NCBI GenBank assembly: GCA_933228675.1
Contig: OW121743.1
Location: 53,693,903 to 53,757,902, forward strand
DNA length: 64,000 bases
From: Stomorhina lunata
Taxonomy: Eukaryota; Arthropoda; Insecta; Diptera; Rhiniidae
Direction: 5' to 3'
The notes beneath the pieces are model-generated. The model searched no databases. It worked only from the letters and a program-made list of their open reading frames with translations, and was not told the DNA's origin. The stretch's first letter is position 1, and each line of letters begins with the position of its first letter. This document shows, piece after piece, positions 12,676-25,790 of this stretch. A program made the position numbers and the translations under genes.

Positions 12676-14969
12676 ATTTCGATATTAAAAAGTTTTCTAT
12701 AGAATTTTTTTTACTAAAAATTTTTCAATAGAAAATTTTTCGAAATTGAAAATATTTCTATAATTTATAATTTGTTCGTTAGAAAAATATTCTACTTAAA
12801 TATTTTTGTATAGAAATTTTTTCCACTTTCATAGTTTCTATGGAAAATTTTTCGATATAAATATTTTAATATTTTTCGACTTAATATTTAATATTTTTCG
12901 ACTTAATTATTTTCTATAGAAAATTTTTCGGCTTAAATTTTTTCTATAAAAAGTTTTTTTCCTCAAAAATTTTAAGGTAAATTTTCTATGGAAAATTTTT
13001 CGACTTAAACTTTTTTTTATAGATAATTTTTTGATATTAAATTTTTTTTTATAGAAATTTTTTCGATACAAACATTTTTTCTGTAAAAAATTTTTCGATA
13101 TTAAATTTTTTTTTTATTAAAATTTTTTCGATATTAAAATTTTTTCTATAGAAAATTTTTTGATATAAACATTTTTTCTATAAAAAATTGTTGATAATAA
13201 AAATTTTTTTATAGAATATTTTTCGATATTAAAATTTTTTCTATAGAAAATTTCTCTATAAAAAATTTTTCGATATTAAAAATTTTTCAATAGAAAATTT
13301 TTCGAAATTGAAAATATTTCTATAATTTATAATTTGTTCGTTAGAAAAATATTCTACTTAAATATTTTTGTATAGAAATTTTTTCCACTTTCATAGTTTC
13401 TATGGAAAATTTTTCGATATAAATATTTTAATATTTTTCGACTTAATATTTAATATTTTTCGACTTAATTATTTTCTACAGAAAATTTTTCGGCTTAAAT
13501 TTATTCTATAAAAAGTTTTTTTCCTCAAAAATTTTAAGGTAAATTTTCTATGGAAAATTTTTTGACTTAAACATTTTTTTATAGATAATTTTTTGATATA
13601 AAATTTTTGTTTATAGAAATTTTTTCGATACAAACATTTTTTCTGTAAAAAATTTTTCGATATTAAATTTTTTTTTTATTAAAATTTTTTCGATATTAAA
13701 ATTTTTTCTATAGAAAATTTTTTGATATAAACATTTTTTCTATAAAAAATTGTTGATAATAAAAATTTTTTTATAGAATATTTTTCGATATTAAAATTTT
13801 TTCTATAGAAAATTTCTCTATAAAAAATTTTTCGATATTAAAAAGTTTTCTATAGAATTTTTTTTTTTATTAAAAATTTTTCTATTGAAAATTTTTCGAA
13901 ATTGAAAATATTTCTATAATTTATAATTTGTTCGTTAGAAAAATTTTCTACTTAAATATTTTTGTATAGAAATTGTTTCCACTTTCATAGTTTCTATGGA
14001 AAATTTTTCGATATAAATATTTTAATATTTTTCGACTTAATATTTAATATTTTTCGACTTAACTATTTTCTATAGAAAATTTTTCGGCGTAAATTTTTTC
14101 TATAAAAAGTTTTTTTCCTCAAAAATTTTAAGGTAAATTTTCTATAGAAAATTTTTCGACTTAAACATTTTTTTATAGATAATTTTTTGATATAAAATTT
14201 TTTTTTATAGAAATTTTTTCGATACAAACATTTTTTCTGTAAAAAATTTTTCGATATTAAAATTTTTTTTTATAAAAATTATTTGGATATAAACATTTTT
14301 TCTATAAAAATTTTTTCGATACAAACATTTTTTCTATAAAAAATTGTTTGATAATAAAAATTTTTTTATAGAATATTTTTCGATATTAAAATTTTTTCTA
14401 TAGAAAATTTATAGAAAATTTCTCTATAAAAAATTTTTCGATATTAAAAAGTTTTCTATAGAATTTTTTTTATTAAAAATTTTTCTACAGAAAATTTTTC
14501 GAAATTTAAAATATTTCTATAATTTATAATTTGTTCGTTAGAAAAATTTTCTACTTAAATATTTTTGTATAGAAATTTTTTCCACTTTCATAGTTTCTAT
14601 GGAAAATTTTTCGATATAAATATTTTAATATTTTTCGACTTAATATTTAATATTTTTCGACTTAATTATTTTCTATAGAAAATTTTTCGGCTTAAATTTT
14701 TTCTATAAAAAGTTTTTTTCCTCAAAAATTTTAAGGTAAATTTTGTTGAAAATATTTTGACTTAAATATTTTTTGTTGAAAATATTTTCACTTTAATATT
14801 TTTTGTACAAAATTTTTCGACATAAATATTTTCTATAGTATATTTTTCGACTTAATTATTTTCTATAGAAAACTTTTCGACTTAAATATTTTCTAAAGAA
14901 AATTGTTTTCACTGAAAAATTTTAAAGTAACTTTTTTTTATAAAAAAATGTTCGACCTAAATATTTTTT
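12676..14969 (+). repeat. Palindromic-core array 3, second copy of the tandem segment
   Basis: Starts with the same sequence as 10,568 and carries the same higher-order blocks, near 12,680, 13,275, 13,835 and 14,440. It has one more block than the first copy, which accounts for the different spacing of starts (2.11 kb) and ends (2.61 kb). Confidence 0.85.
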
Positions 14970-15287
14970 TAAGAAGATAGGAAGAGTTTTTTTTTACATA
15001 GACATTGTGTCGTAAATGCAGGAAGAGTTATCTGTTAAGAAACGATGACAGTGGGAAGAGTTATATAGAAACGATGATAGTAGGAAGAGTTTTCTATATA
15101 GAAGCGATGACAGTGGGAAGATTTTATATTAAAACGATGACAGTAGGAAGGGTTTTCTATTTAGAAATGATGAAGATGCTAACAAAAATTAGATGAATTA
15201 AAAAAAATCCGTTGTTTTAATAAAAATTCTCACTATTAACGTTTTAACATCGTTCATTTAATTTAAATAATTGTAGTCTTCTCTTGT
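14970..15287 (+). repeat. Purine-rich cap block, copy 2
   Basis: A near-identical copy of 12,361-12,675, including the 63-codon frame at 15,005-15,196. It closes array 3. The tail ends at CTTCTCTTGTATT, after which the sequence becomes non-repetitive. Confidence 0.85.
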
Positions 15288-15900
15288 ATTTTAATGACAT
15301 ATAACAGAAGACCACAATTGTTTAAATTAAAGTAAAATATAAATTAAATACTGTAACAAAAATTGACCTTTACCTTTAAAACAGGTCAATAATTAAACCA
15401 TGTGAATGTTGAGTTATTTTCTGAAAACGCTGGTTATGTGATGATACATCACATATCAACAATTGTTTGGTAATTTATTTTTTAATTTCAAAGTAAAAAT
15501 CATAACCTGAAACGAATTCAAAACTAAGCAAAATCGTATAAAAATCATAAAAATTACCGACCTACAACAACATACTATAGCGTAACGGAAGCTTAAAGTT
15601 ATGGTTAACCATAAACAGATTCAAACCCTGAGTTATTGAAATTGAAATTGATCTCAAAAATAAAAGCCAAAACATTCTAAAAATCTTGTAGATTGTTTTG
15701 TACTTTTGATCCGTTTGTCAGTCTGTCTGTCAGTCAGTCAGTCCGTCTATATTAAAAGGGAAAGAAAGATTAATTATTGATTTTTGTTTTGCGAATTTGC
15801 AGAAAAATAACAAAAATCTTTTCAAAATATAAACAAATCATGAATTTAAACAATAACATTTTAGTACAACAACCTTAACGTGATGTTTGAAAACGTTTAA
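15288..15900. other. Spacer, no gene seen
   Basis: Non-array AT-rich sequence with a CAGTCTGTCTGTCAGTCAG run near 15,718-15,745. The last four bases (15,897-15,900) are the TTAA flanking the next element. Confidence 0.5.
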
Positions 15901-16830
15901 GGTGACCAGATGTGTTCAAAAAAACAATATCTTGGATTTTATTTGCATTTATGAATAAATCTATTTTTGAAAAGTTATGATAGGTTATGTTGATATAATG
16001 TTTAACAAGTAAGAAAGTGCTATAGTCGGTCAAGCCCGACCACACTATACCCTTCACCACTAAGGTCAAAGGTGTCCTTTTTCTTGTATATAGACAAATA
16101 TTTGCTAAATTTTGATATCATACAAACATTTTCTAAAAACTTATATATTTAAGCGATTTGGACTTATATGAGAGCTAGGGTCAAATGTGGACCGATTATC
16201 TCGAAATTTGGCAAATTGATTACAGATGTTACAAATTATGCATAACAAAAAACAAACTTAAAATTCCCATTATCTTCAGATTTACGAGCGTTTTATTGAT
16301 TTTTGTCTCATTTAGTGCGTTTTAACAGAAGAGTTTGTATGGCAGGTATGGTCAAATGTTTACCGATTTTGACGAAATTTGGTACAGTGATTTAAGTTTA
16401 CATAGGTAGTACTTGTTTTAAATTTCATGAAAAAATATTGGTATTTGTGACCAATATATCAATTCCGGGAAGTGGGACCTATGGAAGGTACCATAAATAA
16501 TAGACCGATTTTGAGGAATTTCAATAGCAATGGTCCCAAAAAAATAATATTTTCCAAATTTCATCAAATTATCTTTAGAATTGCGACCTGTACTTTGATT
16601 ACATGGTTTACATGGGGGTCCAGCCAGCCGTCCAGACGAACGAACTGCTAAAACACTAATTCGACTCACAAAGTGATTCCAAGCCTATTGGTATACTTAA
16701 AGGTGGGTCTAAGACAAATATTTCTATGCGTTACATACATCAGCACAAACTTATAATACCCTTTCAACTTATGTTGGTGAAGGGTATAATGATTTCTTTC
16801 AGTTTTCAAAAATCATGATATCTGGTCACC
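15901..16830. mobile_element. TTAA-flanked short inverted-repeat element (piggyBac-like MITE candidate)
   Basis: The left end reads GGTGACCAGATGTG. The right end, complemented, reads GGTGACCAGATATC, giving 11-bp terminal inverted repeats. Both ends are bordered by TTAA (15,897-15,900 and 16,831-16,834), the duplication typical of piggyBac-superfamily insertions. Removing the nested family A repeat would leave only about 140 bp, so no transposase is present. The GGTGACC terminus is not the CCC-type end of classical piggyBac, so the superfamily assignment is inference from the TTAA. Confidence 0.55.
16003..16790. repeat. Interspersed repeat family A, copy 1
   Basis: Begins AACAAGTAAGAAAGTGCTAT with a hairpin (GTCGG TCAAG CCCGAC) and the motif TACCCTTCACCA. 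It ends with the complement, TGGTGAAGGGTATA. The body contains ATGTGGACCGATTA, GGGAAGTGGGACCTAT and a stretch with GGGGGTCCAGCCAG. A second copy is at 51,855-52,555. It has no coding capacity. It is a fly-type non-coding transposable repeat whose superfamily I cannot name. Confidence 0.75.
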
Positions 16831-16834
16831 TTAA

Positions 16835-17440
16835 CCTTTTAAATTCCGCTTATTCATTATCAGGGCTTAAAGTTTTGATTACAAAAAAACTTTTCCACAT
16901 ATTATTTGTTGCCTTTTTACGGTTTCATGTTAAGAAAACTTTAATTTCATAAAATATTTAAATCACAGCGTGGGATCGTTTTATGATTATTTAACAAATT
17001 TGCACTAATTTATGCGGATTAAAAAATTTTGAATATCAAAAAAATGTTTTTTAACAAATTTGCTAAAACGTTGCTTTGATGCCAAAAAAAATGACAGAAT
17101 TGTACAAAATAAGAAGTAAAACTTTTTATACGAGATCCTGAATATCCTTGGTTAAAAGTCCAATATCCAAACTAGATAACCTTCTCGGTAATTCGGATTA
17201 ATGTAGAATTTCTCCCTCTTGTTGGTTCTTTGACTTTCATATCAATTCACGACCAGCTAGAAAGCTAATATGATTTTTTTTTTCGGAAAAGCTCGTTGAA
17301 ATTTCATTTCAATTTTAGTAATTACCAAAATCTTCCTTCAAATCGATGTCCAAAACTGCAGTCAAATTCAGAGAGAAAGTATTTTGACCCCAAGCAAGTA
17401 AAACCAAACTAGTCCTGTACCTTGAGTGCCGATACCATAT
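16835..17440. other. Spacer, no gene seen
   Basis: About 600 bp of non-array AT-rich DNA between the TTAA element and array 4. No open frame or RNA signal is recognised. Confidence 0.5.
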
Positions 17441-20400
17441 TTTATATGAAAAATTTTCTTCAGAAATTTTTATATGAAAAATTTTCTAAAAAAATTTGTA
17501 TATGAAAAATTTTCTATAGAAATTTATATGAAAAATTTTCTATACAAATTTATATCAAAAATTTTCTATAGAAATTTTTATGAAAAATGTACTATAGAAA
17601 TATTTTAAATAAACAATTTTCTAAAGAAATTTTTATATAAAAATTTTCTAAAGAAATTTTTCTATAGAAATTTTTTATATGAAAAATTTTCTATAGAAAT
17701 TTTTTATATGAAAAATTTTCTATAGAAATTTTTTATATGAAAAATTTTCTATAGAAATTTTTTATATGAAAAATTTTCTATAGAAATTTTTTATATGAAA
17801 AATTTTCTATAGAAATTTTTTATATGAAAAATTTTCTATAGAAACTTTTTATATGAAAAATTTTCTATAGAAATTTTTCTATGAAAATATTCTAAAGAAA
17901 GTTTTCCACGAACAATGTTCTATAGAATTTTTATCTGTGAAAAATTTATTGTAGAAATTTTTCTATAAAAAAATTTTCTTTAGAAATTTTTATATGAAAA
18001 ATTTTCTTTAGAAATTTTTCTATGAAAAATTCTATAAGAAATTTTTCATTTGAAAAATTCTATAAGAAATTTTTCATTTGAAAATTTTTTTATGAAAAAT
18101 TTTCTATAGAAATTTTTTATATGAAAAATTTTCTATAGAAATTTTTTATATGAAAAATTTTCTATAGAAATTTTTTATATGAAAAATTTTCTATAGAATT
18201 TTTTTATATAAAAAATTTTCTATAGAATTTTATATATATGAAAAAATATTCTGTAGAAGTTTTTATATGAAAAATTTTTTCTAGAAATTTTTATATGAAA
18301 AATTTTTTCTAGAAATTTTTATATGAAAAATTTTCTATAGAAATTTTGTGTATGATAAATTTCCTAAAGAAATTTTTATATAAAAGTTTTTTATATGAAA
18401 AATTTTTTATATGAACAATTTTTTATAGAATTTTATATGAACAATTTTTTATAGAATTTTATATGAAAATTTTCTCTAGAAATTTTTATATGACAAATTT
18501 TCTCTAGAAATTTTTATATGAAAAATTTACTATAGAAATTTTTTTTTTCTATAGAAATTTTTTATATAAAAAATTTTCTATAGAAATTTTTTATATGAAA
18601 AATTTTCTATAGTAATTTTTTATATGAAAAATTTTCTATAGAAATTTTTTATATGAAAAATTTTCTATAGAAATTTTTTATATAAAAAATTCAGAAACTT
18701 TTATATAAAACATTTTCTTTAGAAATTTTTCTATCAAAAATTTTCTGCAGAAATCGTAGAAAAATTTCTGTTTAAATTTTTCTATGAAATTTTTTTTTTT
18801 TTGAAAAATTTTCTATAGAAATTTTTTATATGAAAAATTTTCTATAGAAATTTTTTATATGAAAAATTTTCTATAGAATTTTTTTATATAAAAAATTTTC
18901 TATAGAATTTTATATATATGAAAAAATATTCTGTAGAAGTTTTTATATGAAAAATTTTTTCTAGAAATTTTTATATGAAAAATTTTCTATAGAAATTTTG
19001 TGTATGATAAATTTCCTAAAGAAATTTTTATATAAAAGTTTTTTATATGAAAAATTTTTTATATGAACAATTTTTTATAGAATTTTATATGAACAATTTT
19101 TTATAGAATTTTATATGAAAATTTTCTCTAGAAATTTTTATATGACAAATTTTCTCTAGAAATTTTTATATGAAAAATTTACTATAGAAATTTTTTTTTT
19201 CTATAGAAATTTTTTATATGAAAAATTTTCTATAGAAATTTTTTATATGAAAAATTTTCTATAGAAATTTTTTATATGAAAAATTTTCTATAGAAATTTT
19301 TTATATGAAAAATTTTCTATAGAAATTTTTTATATGAAAAATTTTCTATAGAAATTTTTTATATGAAAAATTTTCTATAGAAATTTTTTATATGAAAAAT
19401 TTTCTATAGAAATTTTTTATATGAAAAATTCAGAAACTTTTATATAAAACATTTTCTTTAGAAATTTTTCTATCAAAAATTTTCTGCAGAAATCGTAGAA
19501 AAATTTCTGTTTAAATTTTTCTATGAAATTTTTTTTTTTGAAAAATTTTCTATAGAAATTTTTTATATGAAAAATTTTCTATAGAAATTTTTTATATGAA
19601 AAATTTTCTATAGAAATTTTTTATATGAAAAATATTCTATAGAAATTTTTCTATGAAAAATTTTCTATAGAAAATCTATAGAAATTTTTTATATAAAAAA
19701 TTTCTATAAAAATTTTTTATATAAAAAATTTTCTATAGAAATTTTTTATATGAAAAATTTTCTATAGAAATCTTTTATATGAAAAATTTTCTATAGAAAT
19801 TTTTTATATGAAAAATTTTCTATAGAAATTTTTTATATGAAAAATTCAGAAACTTTTATATAAAACATTTTCTTTAGAAATTTTTCTATCAAAAATTTTC
19901 TGCAGAAATCGTAGAAAAATTTCTGTTTAAATTTTTCTATGAAATTTTTTTTTTTGAAAAATTTTCTATAGAAATTTTTTATATGAAAAATTTTCTATAG
20001 AAATTTTTTATATGAAAAATTTTCTATAGAAATTTTTTATATGAAAAATATTCTATAGAAATTTTTCTATGAAAAATTATCTATAGAAAATCTATAGAAA
20101 TTTTTTATATAAAAAATTTCTATAGAAATTTTTTATATAAAAAATTTTCTATAGAAATTTTTTATATGAAAAATTTTCTATAGAAATCTTTTATATGAAA
20201 AATTTTCTATAGAAATTTTTTATATGAAAAATTTTCTATCGAAATTTTTTATATGAAAAATTTTCAATAGAAATCTTTTATATGAAAAATTTTCTATAGA
20301 AATCTTTTATATGAAAAATTTTCTATAGAAATTTTTTATATGAAAAATTTTCTATCGAAATTTTTTATATGAATTTTTTGTTTTAGAAATTTTTCTATGA

Positions 20401-21355
20401 AAAATTTGTTGTAGAAATTTTTCTATGAAAAATTTTTATAGAAATTTGTATATGAAAAATTTTTAAAAAGAAAGAGTATTCGTATTTGATCCCAAATCTG
20501 TTCGATTCCAAATCTGTTACATGTATTTATAGAAACTTTTATATAAAACATTTTCTTTAGAAATTTTTCTATCAAAAATTTTCTGCAGAAATCGTAGAAA
20601 AATTTCTGTTTAAATTTTTCTATGAAATTTTTTTTTTTTGAAAAATTTTCTATAGAAATTTTTTATATGAAAAATTTTCTATAGAAATTTTTTATATGAA
20701 AAATTTTCTATAGAAATTTTTTATATGAAAAATATTCTATAGAAATTTTTCTATGAAAAATTTTCTATAGAAATTTTTCTATGAAAAATTTTCTATAGAA
20801 ATTTTTATAAGAAAAATTTTCTATAGAAATTTTTTATATGAAAAATTTTCTATAGAAATTTTTTATATGAAAAGTTTTCTATAGAAATTTTTTATATGAA
20901 AAGTTTTCTATAGAAATTTTTTATATAAAAAATTTTCTATAGAAATTTTTTATATGAAAAATTTTCTATAGAAATTTTTTATATGAAAAATTTTCTATAG
21001 AAATTTTTTAAATGAAAAATTTTCTATAAAAATTTTTTATATGAAAAATTTTCTATAGAAATTTTTTATATGAAAAATTTTCTATAGAATTTTTTTATAT
21101 GAAAAATTTTCTATCGAAATTTTTTATATGAAGTTTTTGTTTTAGAAATTTAGCTATGAAAAATTTGTATATGAAACATTTTTAAAAAGAAAGAGTATTC
21201 GTATTTGATCCCAAATCTGTTAGAACCCAAATCTGTTACATTTATTTATAGAAACTTTTATATAAAATATTTTCTTTAGAAATTTTTCTATGAAAAATTT
21301 TCTACAGAAATCGTAGAAAAATTTCTGTTTAAATTTTTCTATGAAATTTTTTTTT
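17441..21355 (-). repeat. Palindromic-core array 4, minus polarity, 29-bp monomer
   Basis: The monomer reads TATATGAAAAATTTTCTATAG, then A3 and T5-6. A distinctive interruption containing TTTTCTGCAGAAATCGTAG recurs near 18,745, 19,480, 19,900, 20,580 and 21,300. A second interruption (AAAGAGTATTCGTATTTGAT and CAAATCTGTTACAT) occurs near 20,470 and 21,190. This shows a higher-order unit of about 720 bp with shorter derivatives of about 420 and 680-740 bp. Confidence 0.9.
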
Positions 21356-22490
21356 TTTGGCTTTTGAACTGACATTTTAACACGATAATAAAAATTTGAA
21401 AAAAAAAATCAAAACAAAGTTAAAACATAATTAATTTATCAATTACTACTGTTTAATTTAAAAATCAAGGTTTAAAGTTTTGTCAAAAAAAAAAAAATTA
21501 TAAAAAATAAACAAAAAGTAATTAATTACAAAAGCTCCGTGTCATTAAAAGCGTTAAAATCGGCATTAATTAATTGTTATTTATACGAGACTGGCTATGG
21601 TTTTAAACAAATAAATTACTAACCAAGAAGAAAAAGCTTAATTAAAATTATTAACAGATATGATCTCTTTAAAACGAGGAAGGAACTTTCAAATATCAAT
21701 ATTTAAAAAATTTTAAAGATATTTTTCAAAACTAAATAAATAGTTTAAATTGTAAATACGAGTAGTAATTTAGATCGTTTTGAATAAGTAGTTTGCGTGA
21801 TAATGATCACATTTATCCGGTAAACGATCGATAAATCAATATTTATTTTACACTTGAAAATGATCTAAACACCACCAGCCTCTTTATAACGGTCAAAACC
21901 TTAACAATGATCAGTTTTTTTTACAACAAAAACACTTGAAATTTGGTAACCGGAAAGTAAAATTGAAAAATTTGAGATACTAAAAATATTTATGCGGTCA
22001 ATGGACTTGATCATGATGATGACGATCTTCATCGTCGTTATAATGATCAATAAAATGAAGATGATTTTAATAAATATTTAACGTTAAATGGGGACAATAA
22101 ACAAAACTATAAACAAAAATAACAGCAAAAATTTTAACTTGTTAAAAATACGGCTAAAAATGTTAATGATTTTAATAGAGGAACTATAAATTTAGTGGCG
22201 AGATCCACCGATCGTGAATAGTTAAATATATAATTAATTCGAATTAAACAGTTTATAAATAGAGTCAAATGCTAAAATTATAGTGATAACTTTGTATAAG
22301 ATATTTTTAATTTATTTCCTTAAGATTTGACAGTTAAACGTGTCTGGGGAAGCCTATGACTAAATCTTTTTTAGGTCTATTGAAATTTCAATCCAGTTTT
22401 TGATTTAAATTATTCATTCTTTGATCTATTATAATTCGTTTGTTATATAGAGTCTTTCGGTAGACGGTTCACATCTTAAATTTTATATAC
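21356..22490. other. Spacer, no gene seen
   Basis: About 1.1 kb of AT-rich single-copy-looking DNA. Several GATC-centred short palindromes (TGATCA, CGATCG, GACGATCTTCATCGTC) cluster at 21,790-22,060. Nothing else is recognised. Confidence 0.5.
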
Positions 22491-25400
22491 ACAAATTTCA
22501 ATACAATTTTTTTTATAAACAATTCTCTATAGAAATTTTTTAAATTAAAAATTTTCTATAGAAATTTCTCTATGAAAAATGTTCTATAGAAATTTCTCTA
22601 TGAAAAATTTTCTATAGAAAATTTTCTAAAGAAACTTTTTATATGAAAAATTTTTGTATAAATTTTTTATGTGAAAAACTTTCTATAGACAATTTTTTTA
22701 TAAAAAAATTTTTATAAGATGTTTTATATGGAAAATTTTCTATAGGAATTTTTTATATGAAAAATTTTCTATAGCAATTTTTACAAAAAATTAAAACAAA
22801 AATAATTCTATAGAAATTTTTTATGTGAAAAATTTTCTACAGAATTTTTTTATATACAAAACTTTCTAAAGAAATTTTTATACGAAAAATAGCCTTTAAA
22901 AATTTTTATGTGAAAAATTTTCTATATAAAAGATTTTCTATAGAATTTTTTTTTATGAAAAATTTTCATTAGAAATTTTTTATCTGAAAAATTTTCAATA
23001 GAAATTTTTTATATGAAAAATTTTCTATACTAAAAATTTGCTATAGATTTTTATGTGAAAAATTTTCTATAAAAATTTTTTATATGAAAAAATTTCTATA
23101 GAAATTTTTTAAATGAAAAATTTTCTATAGAAATCTTTTGACGAAAAATTTTCTATAGAAATTTTTTTATAAAAAATTTTCTATAGAAATTTTTCTATGA
23201 AAAATGTTCTATTGAAATTTTTTAAGTAAAACATTTTCTATAGCAACTTTTTAAATTAAAAATTTTTATAGAAAATATTTAAATAAAAAATTTTCTATAG
23301 AAATTTTTCTATAAAAATTTTCTATAAAAATTTTTCTATGAAAGTTTTGAAAAGTTTTCTATAGAAATTTTTATATGAAAAATTTTCTATAGAAATTTTT
23401 ATATAAAAAAATTCTATAGAAATTTTTTAAAAGGAAAATTTTCTTTTGAAATTTTTTAAATTAAGAATTTTTATAAAAATAATTTAAATAGAAAATTTTC
23501 TAAAAAAAATTTTATATGAATTTTCTATAGAAATTTTTCTATGAACATTTTTGCTATGAAAATTTTTCTATAGAAATTTTTCTATGAAAAATTTTCTATA
23601 GAAATTTTTCTATGAAAAATTTTCTATAGAAATTTTTCTATGAAAAATTTTCTATAGAAATTTTTCTATGAAAAATTTTCTATAGAAATTTTTCTATGAA
23701 AAATTTTCTATAGAAATTTTTCTATGAAAAATTTTCTATGGAAATTTTTCTATGAAAAATTTTCTATAGAAATTTTTCTATGAAAAATTTTCTATAGAAA
23801 TTTTTCTATGAAAAATTTTCTATAGAAATTTTTCTATGAAAAATTTTCTATAGAAATTTTTCTATGAAAAATTTTCTATAGAAATTTTTCTATGAAAAAT
23901 TTTCTTTAGAAATTTTTCTATGAAAAATTTTCTATAGAAATTTTTCTATGAAAAATTTTCTATAGAAATTTTTCTATGAAAAATTTTCTATAGAAATTTT
24001 TCTATGAAAAACTTTCTATAGAAATTTTTCTATGAAAAATTTTCTATAGAAATTTTTCTATGAAAAATTTTCTATAGAAATTTTTCTATGAAAAATTTTC
24101 TATAGAAATTTTTCTATGAAAAATTTTCTATAGAAATTTTTCTATGAAAAATTTTCTTTAGAAATTTTTCTATGAAAAATTTTCTATAGAAATTTTTCTA
24201 TGAAAAATTTTCTATAGAAATTTTTCTATGAAAAATTTTCTATAGAAATTTTTCTATGAAAAATTTTCTATAGAAATTTTTCTATGAAAAATTTTCTATA
24301 GAAATTTTTCTATGAAAAATTTTCTATAGAAATTTTTCTATGAAAAATTTTCTATAGAAATTTTTCTATGAAAAATTTTCTATAGAAATTTTTCTATGAA
24401 AAATTTTCTATAGAAATTTTTCTATGAAAAATTTTCTATAGAAATTTTTTTATGAAAATTTTTCTATAGAAATTTTTCTATAAAAAATTTTCTATAGAAA
24501 TTTTTTTATGAAAAATTTTCTATAAAAATTTTTCTATGGAAAACTTTCTATAGAAATTTTTCTATGAAAAATTTTCTATAGAAATTTTTCTATGAAAAAT
24601 TTTCTATAGAAATTTTTCTATGAAAAATTTTCTATAGAAATTTTTCTATGAAAAATTTTCTATAGAAATTTTTCTATGAAAAATTTTCTATAGAAATTTT
24701 TCTATGAAAAATTTTCTATAGGAAATTGTTTATAAACAATTTTCTATAGAAATATTTTAATAAAAAATTTTCTACAGAAACTTTTCTATAAAAAATTTTC
24801 TCTAGAAATTTTAGTACAAAAATTTTTCTAAAGAATTTTTTTTTATAAAAAATTTTTTAAAGAAATTTTTATACACATAATTTTTTAAAGAAACTGTTAT
24901 ATAAAAGATTTTCTATAGAAATATTTCTATTAAATATTTTCTAAAGAAATTTGTCAATGAAAAAATTTCTATGAAAGTTTTCAATAAAAATTTTTTTATA
25001 AAAATTTTCTATAGAAATTATTTATATGAACAAATTTTCTATAAAAATTTTCTATGTAAAATTTTTTTATTGAAATTTTATATCGATGAAAAATTTTATA
25101 TAGAAATTTTTGTAAGAAAAATTTGCTTCAGAAATGTTTATAAGTACAATTTGCTATAGAAAATTTTATAAACAAAATTTTCTGTTGAAATTTTATAAGA
25201 AAATTTTCTGTTGAAATTTTATAAGAAAATTTTTCTATAGAAATTTTTCTTACAAAAATTTTCTATAGAAATTTTGAAAAAAAAATTTTCGACAGAAATT
25301 TTCTCTAGAATTTTTTATACAAAAAATTGCCTTTAAAAATTTATATATGAAAAATTTTCACAAAAAGTTTTCTATGAAAAATTTTATTAAGCAAATTTTG

Positions 25401-25790
25401 CTATAAAAAATTTTCTTAAGAAATTTTTTTATCAAAAATTTTTTAAAGAAATTTTTATATGAAAAATTTTTTTATAGAAATTTTTCTATGAAAAATTTTC
25501 TATCGAAATTTTTCTATAAAAATTTTCTATCGAAATTTTTCTATAAAAATTTTTTTAGAGAAATTTTTCTATAAAAAATATATAGAAATATATAGAAATC
25601 AATAGAAATTTTTTTATGAGAAAAAAAGTTTCTATAGAACTTTTCTATAAAAGTTTTTTTTTTATTGAAACTTTTCTATGAAACAATTTTTCTATAAAAA
25701 AGTTTTCTGTAGAAATTTTTGAATGAAAAATTTTCTACAGAAATTTTTTATATGAAAAATTTTCTATAGAAAAAATTTTCCGAGGAAAAT
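22491..25790 (-). repeat. Palindromic-core array 5, minus polarity
   Basis: The flanks (22,491-23,540 and 24,730-25,790) are degenerate versions of the array 4 monomer. The centre is a homogeneous 28-bp array described separately. Short open frames such as 24,971-25,159 come from the repeat. Confidence 0.9.
23545..24725 (-). repeat. Homogeneous 28-bp satellite-like array, about 42 copies
   Basis: About 42 tandem copies of a 28-bp monomer (AAATTTTTCTATG, A5, T4, CTATAG). There is only a scatter of single-base changes, for example TTCTTTAG at about 23,903 and 24,153. It is the most uniform stretch of the window and implies recent expansion or conversion. Confidence 0.93.

Noticed and set aside
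12393..15196. A 63-codon frame present twice (12,393-12,584 and 15,005-15,196), suggesting a conserved small gene
   Set aside because: It starts at a non-ATG codon and consists of degenerate repeats of a 30-32 bp unit. Its conservation follows from the segmental duplication.
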